Source of the DNA: Halorarius litoreus
GTDB lineage: Archaea; Halobacteriota; Halobacteria; Halobacteriales; Haloarculaceae
Assembly: GCF_024362405.1 (NCBI RefSeq)
Contig: NZ_CP101454.1
Span: 620,001-684,000 of the forward strand
Direction of reading: 5' to 3'
Length of the DNA stretch: 64,000 bases
This document shows positions 56,580-63,902 of the stretch, piece after piece. The notes under the pieces were generated by a model. That model made no database searches, had not been told where the DNA came from, and worked only from the letters and a program-made list of their open reading frames with translations. The translations under genes and the position numbers were made by a program. Position 1 is the first letter of the stretch; each line of letters starts with the position of its first letter.

Positions 56580-56764
56580 TGACGGTCGAGTTCGCACTCC
56601 CCGATGTGGTTGAGAGACAGACCGACGCGGAGGTCGTCCCCTGGCAGGTCCTGACGCCGTCGGTGCCGTTCGACCACCGCATCGCCGACGGAGTGGACGC
56701 GGCCCAGTTCGTCAACGCTGTCGAGGCGTACCTGCGGGACCCTGACCTCCTGCTTCTGGAATAA
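56580..56764 (+). CDS. collapsed E2 (dihydrolipoamide acyltransferase) remnant, 61 residues
   Basis: The frame reads to WQVLTPSVPFDHRIADGVDA and ends RDPDLLLLE, the extreme C-terminus of the E2 catalytic domain, with the catalytic His33 and Asp37 of DHRxxDG intact. The N-terminus FALPDV is like the first residues of an E2 lipoyl domain (normally FxLPDVGEG). Lipoyl lysine, subunit-binding domain and most of the catalytic domain (about 350-450 residues) are missing. It starts two bases after the E1beta stop, where a full E2 usually sits, and no E3 follows. Most simply this is an internal in-frame deletion; it cannot be a working acyltransferase by itself. Confidence 0.75.
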
Positions 56765-56766
56765 GC

Positions 56767-56783
56767 GTCCGACATCGTCGGAC
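56767..56783. promoter_or_regulatory. palindrome GTCCGA-N5-TCGGAC between convergent genes
   Basis: GTCCGACATCGTCGGAC lies between the E2 remnant and the convergent IclR gene. It matches the palindrome at 57592-57608 upstream of the same IclR gene in 13 of 15 core positions or better. As RNA it could also form a 6-bp hairpin and act in termination. Confidence 0.4.
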
Positions 56784-56790
56784 AGAACTT

Positions 56791-57555
56791 TCAGGAGTAG
56801 TTCAACGCGACTTCTATCTTGTTCGCGGTGCGCTTGACGAGTTCCGGCATCTCCTCGGTGAGGCGGTCACCGTGCATCTTGCTCACGAGGCTGGAAACGC
56901 TGACGGCGGCCAGGCGGTCGGTACCGTCGGCGTTGACCGGCGCGGCGACGCACTGAATCCCCTCGGCGCGCTCCTCGCGGTCGATGGCGTGGCCCTGCTC
57001 GCGAATCGTCTCGATCTCCTCGAACAGCTGGTCCCGGTCGGTGATCGTGTGCGGGGTGACCTCCGGGAGGCCGACCTTGTCGACGATCTCGTGAATCCGT
57101 TCGTCGGGCATCTCCGAGAGGATGGCCTTCCCCATGGCCGTCGAGTGCAACGGTGTCCGAAAGCCGGGGTAGGTGTCGAGCCGCGCTGCGTCAGTGCCCG
57201 TCCGCTTGTAGATGTAGACGCCCTTGGCGTGTTCCTCGATCATCAGGTTGGCGTGGTCTCCCGTCTGCTCTGCCAGGTTGTCCAGTTCCGGCTTCGCGAT
57301 CTCGTAGACGGGCAGGTTCTCGCGTTCGTACTCGCCGAGTTGGAGGAACTTCGTGCTGACCCGGTAGTTGCCGCCGACCTTGACGACGTACTCTAAATCG
57401 TACAGCGTTCGCAGGTGGTCGTGGACCGTGCTCTTGGGCCTGTCCAGGTGCTCGGCCAACTCCGTCACGCCCGCGCCGTCAAGTTCGTGGATGAGTTCCA
57501 CGATGGTGAGGCTGGTCCGTGTCGCCTCGATGTTGACGGGGTTGTCGTTTTCCAT
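56791..57555 (-). CDS. IclR family transcriptional regulator
   Basis: 254 residues. The N-terminal winged helix-turn-helix is LTIVELIHELDGAGVTELAE followed by the recognition helix RPKSTVHDHLRTLYDLEYV; the C-terminal effector (GAF-like) domain includes LHSTAMGKAIL and IQCVAAPVNADG, the family signatures. Met codons at 57558 and 57555 are adjacent; CTTAAGTG about 27 bp upstream is the TATA box. It is convergent with the leucine-dehydrogenase/E1 operon and divergent (over 760 bp) from the aminotransferase, so it may control either. Confidence 0.91.
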   Translation of the reverse strand: MENDNPVNIEATRTSLTIVELIHELDGAGVTELAEHLDRPKSTVHDHLRTLYDLEYVVKVGGNYRVSTKFLQLGEYERENLPVYEIAKPELDNLAEQTGDHANLMIEEHAKGVYIYKRTGTDAARLDTYPGFRTPLHSTAMGKAILSEMPDERIHEIVDKVGLPEVTPHTITDRDQLFEEIETIREQGHAIDREERAEGIQCVAAPVNADGTDRLAAVSVSSLVSKMHGDRLTEEMPELVKRTANKIEVALNYS

Positions 57556-57591
57556 CATACCACATACTATCGCCAACGCGAACTTAAGTGT

Positions 57592-57608
57592 ATCCGATAT
57601 CGTCGGAT
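57592..57608. promoter_or_regulatory. candidate IclR operator
   Basis: ATCCGATATCGTCGGAT (6-bp arms, 5-bp centre) sits immediately upstream of the TATA box of the IclR gene (CTTAAGTG, 57583-57590). The position is suited to autoregulation. Related sequence occurs at 56767-56783 and, imperfectly, at 58064-58078. Confidence 0.45.
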
Positions 57609-58289
57609 TTTCGGCCCGGTTCATCGAGATCTGGCCGCCGGCAGATGTCCAGGAGATTCCGCCGTAGAATCCCATCGGGTTCAATTCCGGCACTATCACG
57701 ACGCAGTGAGAGACGAGCAATTGGGCACAAGTGAGACCATTGGCCAACCATCTGTACGGCACTGTCGGACAGTCCGCAATCCGGTTGGAAAGCAGGTGGA
57801 GTTCGCCCCCAAGGAGAGACTGGATGGTCCACCATCCAGCCAAAGAGCTCCTCGCTTGGCAGAGCTTCGACTTCAAGTCTGACGGGTCGACGCAAAAGGA
57901 GCTGCTGGCACAACACCATTACACACTTAGTTTTGTAATGGATATCATCACCTTTCCCGACCAACCCCTTCTCAAGAAATCTATCTGCCGCCAGTACTCA
58001 GTATCGTCGGACTGCACCTATGTTTGCGGGGAGGGCGCCGTCTACGATAGTGTTCGAAAGTCGTTCGATATTGCCGGACGAACCCCGGGCGAATTCGGCG
58101 TCGGGGTTGTCGAGCAAGGCGCCTTCACTCGCGGGAATAGAACTCGGCCCACAGCGGGGGCGAACTTACCACAGACGGCCAGGCGGTACGACTACATGGT
58201 TGCAACAGGTCTTCGGGTCCCAGAAACGACCGTCAGGGCGATTCGGATAGTCTGAGGAGACTGCGAGAGTCCAGATGCTGGGTGGAGCG

Positions 58290-58297
58290 TTTTATTA
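58290..58297 (+). promoter_or_regulatory. TATA box of the aminotransferase gene
   Basis: TTTTATTA is centred 26 bp upstream of the ATG at 58320, the spacing of a leaderless haloarchaeal promoter. Confidence 0.65.
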
Positions 58298-58319
58298 CCT
58301 CCGGGTTCCGTTCACGGGT

Positions 58320-59504
58320 ATGGTCGCAGGTGACAAACCCTCAGGACGAATCACGGAGCGGGCACGGTCAGTCGAACACTCGGCGATTCGGGAGATGTTC
58401 GAGCGGGCCGCCAAGTACGAGGACCGGGACCTCGTGCACCTGGAAATCGGCGAACCTGACTTCGACACACCGACCCACGTGGTTGACGACGCGATGGCTG
58501 CGGCACAGTCGGGGGGGACCCATTACACCTCCTCGTCCGGGATGCCTGAACTTCGGGCAGCGATTGCCGACCGCACCGGCGCTGACGGTCAGTTCGACCC
58601 CGATACCCAGATCACCGTCACGACTGGCGGCATGGAAGCGTTGTACATCACACTACAGGCCATCGCCGAGCCCGGCGACGAGGTCGTCGTCCCCACACCC
58701 GGATGGCCCAACTACTTCACGCAGATTCGGCTTGCCGGTGCAGAACCTGTCGAGGTACCCCTGCCTGCCGAGCACGGCTTCGACCTGGAACCTGACCGCG
58801 TCATCGAGCGAATCAGGGAGGACACGGCGGCGGTCGTCCTCTCCTCTCCCTGCAATCCGACGGGTCGAGTCTTCTCGCGGGAGGCCGTAACGGCGGTCGT
58901 GGAAGCCGCGGCGGCCCACGATTGCTACGTCGTCGCCGACGAGGTGTACGACCGCCTCACCTACGGCGACCAGCCTACGGGCATCTCGGCGTACACGGAC
59001 TACGATGACGTCATCACAATCAACTCCGTCTCGAAGACCTACGCGATGACCGGCTGGCGAATCGGGTGGCTCGCCGGCCCGGCGGACGTGGCCGAAGCGA
59101 CCGCGAAGATTCACGGCTACACTTCGGCGTGCGCCCCCAGCGTTTCCCAACACGCCGCCATCGCTGCCCTGACCGGCCCCCAGGAGCCGGCCGAGCGGAT
59201 GGCCGACGCCTTCGCCGAGCGTCGGGACTACGTCGTCGACCGTATCGCCGAGATTCCCGAAATCTCGGCCCCCGAGCCCGAGGGGGCCATCTACGCGTTC
59301 CTCGATGTCGACGCCTTGCCCGACACCAGCGTCGAAATCGCCCGACGCCTCCTCGACGAGTACAGCGTCGTCACGGCGCCGGGCGAAGGCTTCGGCGACG
59401 CCGGTCGGGGTCATCTCCGGATCAGTTTCGCCAACAGTCGGGACCGGCTCGAACTCGGTTTCGACCGCATCGAGGCTATGGTCGACGACGAACTTCGAGG
59501 GTAG
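58320..59504 (+). CDS. class I/II PLP-dependent aminotransferase
   Basis: 394-residue fold type I aminotransferase. It has HLEIGEPDFDTPTHVVDDAM at the N-terminus, TPGWPNYF, SSPCNPTGRVFS, ADEVYDRLTYGD and the PLP-lysine motif INSVSKTYAMTGWRIGWLAG, ending LRISFANS with the substrate-carboxylate Arg. It resembles archaeal aspartate/aromatic/branched-chain aminotransferases of the alpha family. The ATG at 58320 is fixed by the TATA box 26 bp upstream. Two IclR genes flank the locus, so the gene is probably inducible by a catabolic effector. Confidence 0.9.
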   Translation: MVAGDKPSGRITERARSVEHSAIREMFERAAKYEDRDLVHLEIGEPDFDTPTHVVDDAMAAAQSGGTHYTSSSGMPELRAAIADRTGADGQFDPDTQITVTTGGMEALYITLQAIAEPGDEVVVPTPGWPNYFTQIRLAGAEPVEVPLPAEHGFDLEPDRVIERIREDTAAVVLSSPCNPTGRVFSREAVTAVVEAAAAHDCYVVADEVYDRLTYGDQPTGISAYTDYDDVITINSVSKTYAMTGWRIGWLAGPADVAEATAKIHGYTSACAPSVSQHAAIAALTGPQEPAERMADAFAERRDYVVDRIAEIPEISAPEPEGAIYAFLDVDALPDTSVEIARRLLDEYSVVTAPGEGFGDAGRGHLRISFANSRDRLELGFDRIEAMVDDELRG

Positions 59505-60011
59505 CCACCACCGGGCGGTCGTCTAAATCGGCACAGTAGTTCGTAGCCCAGCAGAACCGAACGGCCGAGTCGAACTGCCGGGCCCGGGGTCCTGGCCTAG
59601 CGGTCGCGAGATAGTCGCAGGGAGTCCGCGGCGTACTGACTTCTGCCCACCCCGTAGCAGGAGGGGTGTAGTCGTGTACGACGAAATCCCAGACCGCTCG
59701 ACGGGCCGGATCAACGGTTTGTTCCCCATCATGGAACGGAGGTGCCCGGACTGCTACTGAGGTCGGTGCTACAGTCTGGAATGCCCTCTGAGATGTGTAT
59801 TCCCCCGATTCGGCAATCTTCGCAGAGGCCACGAATACGTGGCGTGGTCGGTGGCAATACCCATCTCTGGAGATCCCAGCCGGCAGCTATCGCTACGTGA
59901 GAATATCGCTTGGAACAGGGCTAGTACTGGGATCCAGCACAACCCGGCTCAGGTTCCGTAATGAGAATCAGGCATGCGAGCAATGAGAAATAGGAACGGG
60001 AGAACTGAGCG
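59505..60011. other. intergenic region, nothing recognised
   Basis: 507 bp between the aminotransferase and the convergent second IclR gene. Open frames on either strand (for example 59476-59832 minus) have mixed codon use and no motif I can name. It could be a decayed element; no terminal repeats are visible. Confidence 0.4.
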
Positions 60012-60776
60012 TCACGCGTACGTGATGTCCAGATGGAACTCGGTGATGGTGCCCAGCAGGAGCTCGGGGATCTCCTCTTCGAACCACTCCCCTTTCACCC
60101 GGTGGCTGGGACCGGCCACGTTGAACGCACCCTGGATTTCGTCGTTCGAATCGTAGACGGGCGCCGCGACGGCGTTGAGTCCCTTCAGGTGCTCCTCGCG
60201 GTCGAGAGCGAACCCCCGCTCGTGGATTCGATCGAGCTCGTCGTGGAGTTCGTCGGCATCGGTGATGGTGTTGTTTGTGTACGCTGGGAGTCCGTGGGTC
60301 TCGATGATCTCGTCGACCCGCTCACGGGGATACTCGGCGAGGATCGCCTTTCCGGCGGCGAGGGAGTGGAGGTGGAATCGCTTGCCGACCCCGGCGTCGG
60401 TCCCGACGGCGTTCTCCCCGATACCGCGGAAGACGAACACTCCCTTACCGTACTCCTCGGTGACGTACGCGGAGAGTTCACCCGTCTCGTCGGCCAGGTT
60501 CTCGATGCGCTCCCGGATCTGCTTGGCCATCTCGTTGGACCGGCGCACGTAGCCGCCGTACTCGAGGAACTTGAGCCCCAATCGGAACTCTTGACCGTCG
60601 CGGACGACGTACTCGGCTTCCAGTAGGGTCGTGAGGTGCCGGTAGATGGTGCTCTTGGACACGTCCATCCGGTCGGCGAGTTCCGTGATGCCCGCGCCGT
60701 CGAGTTGCCTGAGCGTCTCGATGAGCTCGAACAACGTCCTATTGGACTTGATTCCCTCGTACTTGGATTGCGCCAT
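60012..60776 (-). CDS. IclR family transcriptional regulator
   Basis: 254 residues. The HTH is LIETLRQLDGAGITELADRM with recognition helix SKSTIYRHLTTLLEAEYVV; the effector domain carries FHLHSLAAGKAILAEYP and LNAVAAPVYDSNDEIQGAF. It is about the same length as the IclR protein at 56791 but clearly distinct. The start at 60776 lies about 27 bp from ATTAAGTATG (minus strand), a TATA-like element. A palindrome-like GTTCCGCGATGAGAAAC adjoins this promoter, so the gene may be autoregulated. Confidence 0.91.
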   Translation of the reverse strand: MAQSKYEGIKSNRTLFELIETLRQLDGAGITELADRMDVSKSTIYRHLTTLLEAEYVVRDGQEFRLGLKFLEYGGYVRRSNEMAKQIRERIENLADETGELSAYVTEEYGKGVFVFRGIGENAVGTDAGVGKRFHLHSLAAGKAILAEYPRERVDEIIETHGLPAYTNNTITDADELHDELDRIHERGFALDREEHLKGLNAVAAPVYDSNDEIQGAFNVAGPSHRVKGEWFEEEIPELLLGTITEFHLDITYA

Positions 60777-61299
60777 GTTTCACGGTAACATCCACTCATA
60801 CTTAATTGTTCCGCGATGAGAAACAGGTTAGTCTCCGTTCATTATTCGCCAATCTTCACGGATATCGCCACAGTTTGCGCATAGAGCCCGGGAATCTTGG
60901 TGTTAACTCCCCAATTAGCAAACACCAATATGGACCGACGGTTGCCATCAGCGTATGGAAGACAGCCTGTAGCCCACAGTAAGTGGGCCATGACGGCTTC
61001 ACTGTAGGCATTCCCGTGGTCCCTGTCCGACACGGCCCCACACGCAGCCATCCAACAGGGTGTGAATCCAAGTCACAGTGTGCCCGACCGAGAGCGATGT
61101 GGAATTTGGCATTCACCAATTCCGCGATGCGAACAAATATTCGGTCCCAAGGCAGGGAGGCGCAACTTCGGTCTGGTCGACATCTGACGGAGTCACCGGA
61201 GCAGTGAGCAGCGCTGGAGGTGGATGTGATTGGACGGCACTACGAACGTATTCGCCGGCGTGGATGGCATCGTGGCTCTCCGCCGGTGCCGGTTCCCCG
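60777..61299. other. intergenic region with a possible Fic/Doc toxin remnant
   Basis: About 520 bp upstream of the second IclR gene. On the minus strand a 69-codon frame (60842-61051) reads EAVMAHLLWATGCLPYADGN then RRSILVFAN, like the core HPFxDGN(K/G)R of Doc/Fic proteins but with the catalytic His replaced by Leu. Upstream frames are broken. The DNA is lower in GC than average. If real, it is a dead fragment of a toxin gene; the match is short and could be chance. Confidence 0.3.
60808..60824. promoter_or_regulatory. IclR-type imperfect palindrome
   Basis: GTTCCGCGATGAGAAAC is an imperfect inverted repeat abutting the TATA region of the IclR gene at 60012. The core TTCCGCGATG recurs at 61120-61129 and 45432-45441. 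TTCCGC...GCGGAA-like sites are common for IclR-family proteins in bacteria. Confidence 0.4.
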
Positions 61300-61743
61300 T
61301 TACTCCTCGGCGCGTCCTCGGAGGTTGTCGAAGAAGGTGTTCATGTCTGATTGGATCTTGCGCTTCATGATACGGGAACCAAGCGTCGCCAGTTTCCCGG
61401 TGAATTCGACGTCCATCGTGTAGGAGAGGTCCGTTCCATCGCCGTTCGCTGTGAGGTCCATCTGGGCGTCTGCGGTCATGATGCTCCCGGTGAGTTCGTC
61501 CTCCCCTTTGGCGTCCGCGACCATCCGGTCGGGCGGGGTGAGTTCGTTCATCTCCACCTCGCCGTTGAGTTGGACGTTGACGCCGGCGATGCCGCGCTTT
61601 ATCGTGCCCTTGTAATGCGTGTCGCTGATCCGCTCGACCTCCTCCGCACCCGGAACACACAGCACGAGCACTTCGGGGTCGGAAATCGTCTCCCAGACCG
61701 TCTGCTGGTCAGCACCGATAGCGACCTCTCCATCGAATTGCAT
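61300..61743 (-). CDS. coxG: CoxG-like SRPBCC family protein
   Basis: 147 residues of the carbon-monoxide-dehydrogenase-subunit-G family (START/Bet v1-like fold). It begins MQFDGEVAIGADQQTVWETI, then LCVPGAEEVERISD, YKGTIKRGIAGVNVQLNGEV and VEFTGKLATLGSRIMKRKIQ, the standard family pattern. CoxG proteins help membrane docking or maturation of molybdenum hydroxylases in bacteria. Here the coxMSL-like genes are 54 kb away. AATATATTA (61765-61773) lies about 26 bp from the start, giving a leaderless transcript. It diverges from livF copy 2. Confidence 0.88.
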   Translation of the reverse strand: MQFDGEVAIGADQQTVWETISDPEVLVLCVPGAEEVERISDTHYKGTIKRGIAGVNVQLNGEVEMNELTPPDRMVADAKGEDELTGSIMTADAQMDLTANGDGTDLSYTMDVEFTGKLATLGSRIMKRKIQSDMNTFFDNLRGRAEE

Positions 61744-61848
61744 GTGAAACACAACCACGGGGTGAATATATTAGTTTATTGCTTCTGTGCCATCCTCCCC
61801 CAGCTCGTCCGTTCAACCACACCCATATATCAGACACCTAACCAATAG

Positions 61849-61857
61849 ATTATTTTA
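61849..61857 (+). promoter_or_regulatory. TATA-like element upstream of livF copy 2
   Basis: GATTATTTT lies just outside the left border of the 816-bp duplicated segment, in the same relative position as the ATATATAT element upstream of copy 1 but with unrelated sequence. The two copies thus have different promoters. Confidence 0.4.
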
Positions 61858-61952
61858 CAACGCTGGTCGAGTATCACCACGTTGGCCATGTCATACACAA
61901 CCTGTCGTCGGTGCAGCGGGACAGACGAGACGGCGCAAGTAGGTGGTGGGCA

Positions 61953-62657
61953 GTGACGCTGCTCGAGGTCACGGACCTGCAGGCGGGCTACGGGGACCTG
62001 CAGATCCTCGACGGAATCGACCTCACGGTCGACCGCGGCGAGTACGTCACCATCATCGGCCCGAACGGCGCCGGCAAGAGCACCCTCATGGACTCCATAT
62101 TCGGCCTCACCGACCACAAGGGCGGAACCGTCACCTACGACGGCACGGACATCACCACCCTCGAGACGGAAGAGCTCATCCGGAAAGGGATGAACTACGT
62201 TCCTCAAGACGACAGCATCTTCCAGACCCTCTCCGTCATCGAGAACCTCAAAATGGGAGCGTACACCGAAGACGAACTCTCCGAGGAGAAACTCCAGGAC
62301 ATCTACTCGCGATTCCCCATCCTCGAAGAACGTACCGGCCAGATCGCCGAAACCATGAGCGGCGGCCAGCGACAGATGCTCGCCATCGGCCGAGCGCTCA
62401 TCTCCGAACCCAACCTGTTGCTGCTGGACGAACCGAGCTCCGGACTGGCACCCCACCTCGTCGACGACCTCTTCGACAAAATCGACGAAATCAACGCCGA
62501 GGGCACCGCCATCCTCATCGTCGAACAGAACGCCGAAGAAATCCTCCACCGTGCCGACCGCGGCTATCTACTGACCGACGGCACCATCCAGCGCGAGGAC
62601 ACCGCCGAAGCCATGCTCGCCGACCAGGAAATCCGCCAAGAATTCCTCGCCGGCTGA
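61953..62657 (+). CDS. livF: branched-chain amino acid-type ABC transporter ATP-binding protein LivF (duplicate copy 2)
   Basis: 234-residue ABC ATPase identical in protein sequence to the gene at 8246; the DNA differs at five silent sites. GTG start at 61953 after GGTGGTGGG. Walker A GPNGAGKST, signature MSGGQRQML and Walker B LLLLDEPSSGLAP are intact, so the protein should be functional. No other liv component is adjacent; neighbours are CoxG and a DUF2848 protein. Confidence 0.92.
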   Translation: MTLLEVTDLQAGYGDLQILDGIDLTVDRGEYVTIIGPNGAGKSTLMDSIFGLTDHKGGTVTYDGTDITTLETEELIRKGMNYVPQDDSIFQTLSVIENLKMGAYTEDELSEEKLQDIYSRFPILEERTGQIAETMSGGQRQMLAIGRALISEPNLLLLDEPSSGLAPHLVDDLFDKIDEINAEGTAILIVEQNAEEILHRADRGYLLTDGTIQREDTAEAMLADQEIRQEFLAG

Positions 62658-62672
62658 CACCCCAAAGCCCTA

Positions 62673-62680
62673 AATTTATA
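62673..62680 (+). promoter_or_regulatory. TATA box of the DUF2848 gene, inside the duplicated segment
   Basis: AATTTATA is centred about 27 bp before the GTG at 62704. It is also present at 8966-8973 in repeat copy 1, where no intact gene follows. Confidence 0.6.
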
Positions 62681-62703
62681 GTCTACGCCCCCAACCTCTA
62701 TCT

Positions 62704-63414
62704 GTGACAACCCTTGACTTGCAGCTACAGCGGCAGGGAGCGTCGAATTCGGAATCCGTGAGCGTCACGGTCGACCGCATCGCCAACTGCGGGTGGACCG
62801 GCCGCAACGACGAGGAAATCCGCAAACACATCGAGGAACTCGAGGAGGAAGGTATCGAGGCACCCGACGAGTTCCCCGTCATCTACCCCAAACCGTACCA
62901 TCTCATCACCACCAGCGACGACGTCGAGGTCATCTCCGAGAAGACGTCCGGCGAGGCCGAGTTCGTCCTCTTCCCCCAGGCCGACACTGACGACGTGTAC
63001 GTTGGGCTCGGAAGCGACCACACGGACCGGGAGATGGAGACCGAGAGCATCGTCGTCGCGAAGAGCCTCTGCCCGAACGTCGTCGGGACCGACCTCTGGC
63101 TACTCGAGGACCTGCAGGACCACTGGGACCAGATCGAACTCCGCAGCTGGACCAGAGCTGACGGGGAGCGCATCCTCTACCAGGACACCACGCTCGAGGC
63201 GATTCTCCCGCCGGCGGACCTGTTCGACCTCGTCGAGGAGACGACGACCAGCCCGACTGAACACACCGCGATTTTCTCAGGGAGCGTCGGCACCGAGACC
63301 GAGGACCTCATCCACGGTGACGCCTTCGAGGTAGAACTGCACGACCCGGTGCTCGATCGGACTATGCGCGTCGAGTACGAGGTCTCCGTCCTCGACTGGC
63401 TCGCCGAGGACTGA
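62704..63414 (+). CDS. DUF2848 family protein
   Basis: 236 residues matching the DUF2848 family: CGWTGRNDEEIRKHIEELEE, a central VGLGSDHTDREMETESIVVA, AKSLCPNVVGTDLW and DHWDQIELRSW. Family members occur beside amidases, transporters and aromatic-acid genes in bacteria and resemble fumarylacetoacetate-hydrolase-like folds; the reaction is not established. The GTG start is set by the TATA box 27 bp upstream, consistent with a leaderless transcript. It follows livF copy 2 and precedes a convergent cupin gene, a small cluster around a transported substrate. Confidence 0.82.
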   Translation: MTTLDLQLQRQGASNSESVSVTVDRIANCGWTGRNDEEIRKHIEELEEEGIEAPDEFPVIYPKPYHLITTSDDVEVISEKTSGEAEFVLFPQADTDDVYVGLGSDHTDREMETESIVVAKSLCPNVVGTDLWLLEDLQDHWDQIELRSWTRADGERILYQDTTLEAILPPADLFDLVEETTTSPTEHTAIFSGSVGTETEDLIHGDAFEVELHDPVLDRTMRVEYEVSVLDWLAED

Positions 63415-63511
63415 CGAGCGCGTCACTCTCCTTCCGTCGATATCGTTCGAGAAACCACCGACAGTTCGTGACTACAGAACTGTCTGTGGAGTGAAGCCGC
63501 CGGTCAGCGGA

Positions 63512-63868
63512 TCAGTTACCGTCTTCGTAGTAGCGTGTCTCGAAGGTCATGCAGCCGATGGGGGTCTGATAGGGGCCGTGCTTCATGCCCGGCGTCCGGC
63601 AGGCGTAGGTCCCAGCTGTGAACACCTCGTCCAGCGTCGTGTCGATGAGGCCGCCAGAGATGACGTACACCTCCTCGTAGAAGTCGTGAATGAGGACTTC
63701 GTTGGTCTCGACACCTGGTTCGAACTTGAGGATGCGGCTGTGGCTTCCGTCCTCGTCCATGTACAGGACCTTCTCGTAGATTCCGTCCGGGTAGCCCTCG
63801 ACGGGTTCCCACTCGATACCGCTATCTGCTGCTAATGGGTCGAAAAGCTCCTTGTCTTCGGTTGGCAT
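63512..63868 (-). CDS. cupin domain protein
   Basis: 118 residues, single cupin domain: LIHDFYEEVYVISGGLID (motif 1, with a His and two Glu residues) and GTYACRTPGMKHGPYQTP (motif 2, with the His). It resembles ChrR-type cupins and 2,4'-dihydroxyacetophenone dioxygenase-like proteins, so a metal-dependent oxygenase or isomerase role is possible. The Met at 63868 fits TATTATAG (63895-63902), about 30 bp upstream on the minus strand. It is convergent with the DUF2848 gene. Function not known. Confidence 0.82.
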   Translation of the reverse strand: MPTEDKELFDPLAADSGIEWEPVEGYPDGIYEKVLYMDEDGSHSRILKFEPGVETNEVLIHDFYEEVYVISGGLIDTTLDEVFTAGTYACRTPGMKHGPYQTPIGCMTFETRYYEDGN

Positions 63869-63894
63869 ACCAGTACGACCTTCTCGGCAGCAGG

Positions 63895-63902
63895 TATTAT
63901 AG
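63895..63902 (-). promoter_or_regulatory. TATA box of the cupin gene
   Basis: TATTATAG on the plus strand (CTATAATA on the minus) lies about 30 bp upstream of the cupin start. Beyond it to the window end I see nothing further. Confidence 0.5.

Larger units (their letters stand above)
57559..58319. other. long intergenic region with palindromic sites
   Basis: About 760 bp, lower in GC than its surroundings, without a convincing gene. It holds ATCCGATATCGTCGGAT (57592-57608), CGGACAGTCCG (57766-57776), CTGGATGGT-CC-ACCATCCAG (57820-57839), the partial copy TATCGTCGGA (58002-58011) and TTCGATATTGCCGGA (58064-58078). A 174-codon open frame (57731-58255) has non-haloarchaeal composition and no motifs. 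The tract may be a large regulatory region or decayed sequence. Confidence 0.45.
61875..62690 (+). repeat. 816-bp direct repeat, copy 2 (carries livF and the promoter of the DUF2848 gene)
   Basis: Same segment as 8168-8983, same orientation, 99.4 percent identical by direct comparison. The last 20 bp contain AATTTATA (62673-62680), the TATA box for the gene at 62704. In copy 1 the same promoter-like end has no intact gene after it, so copy 2 probably sits in the original context. Confidence 0.95.

Noticed and set aside
57820-57839. CTGGATGGT-CC-ACCATCCAG palindrome as a replication-origin or attachment site
   Set aside because: Single occurrence, no Orc1/Cdc6 gene, ORB repeats, tRNA or integrase nearby; kept only as an unexplained palindrome.
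57731-58255. 174-codon open frame in the IclR/aminotransferase gap
   Set aside because: Composition is unlike the acidic haloarchaeal proteins around it and no motif is recognisable. The palindromes in it are better read as regulatory sites.
59476-59832. 118-codon minus-strand frame after the aminotransferase
   Set aside because: Possible remnant of a mobile element, but there are no terminal repeats, transposase motif or acidic bias to support it.
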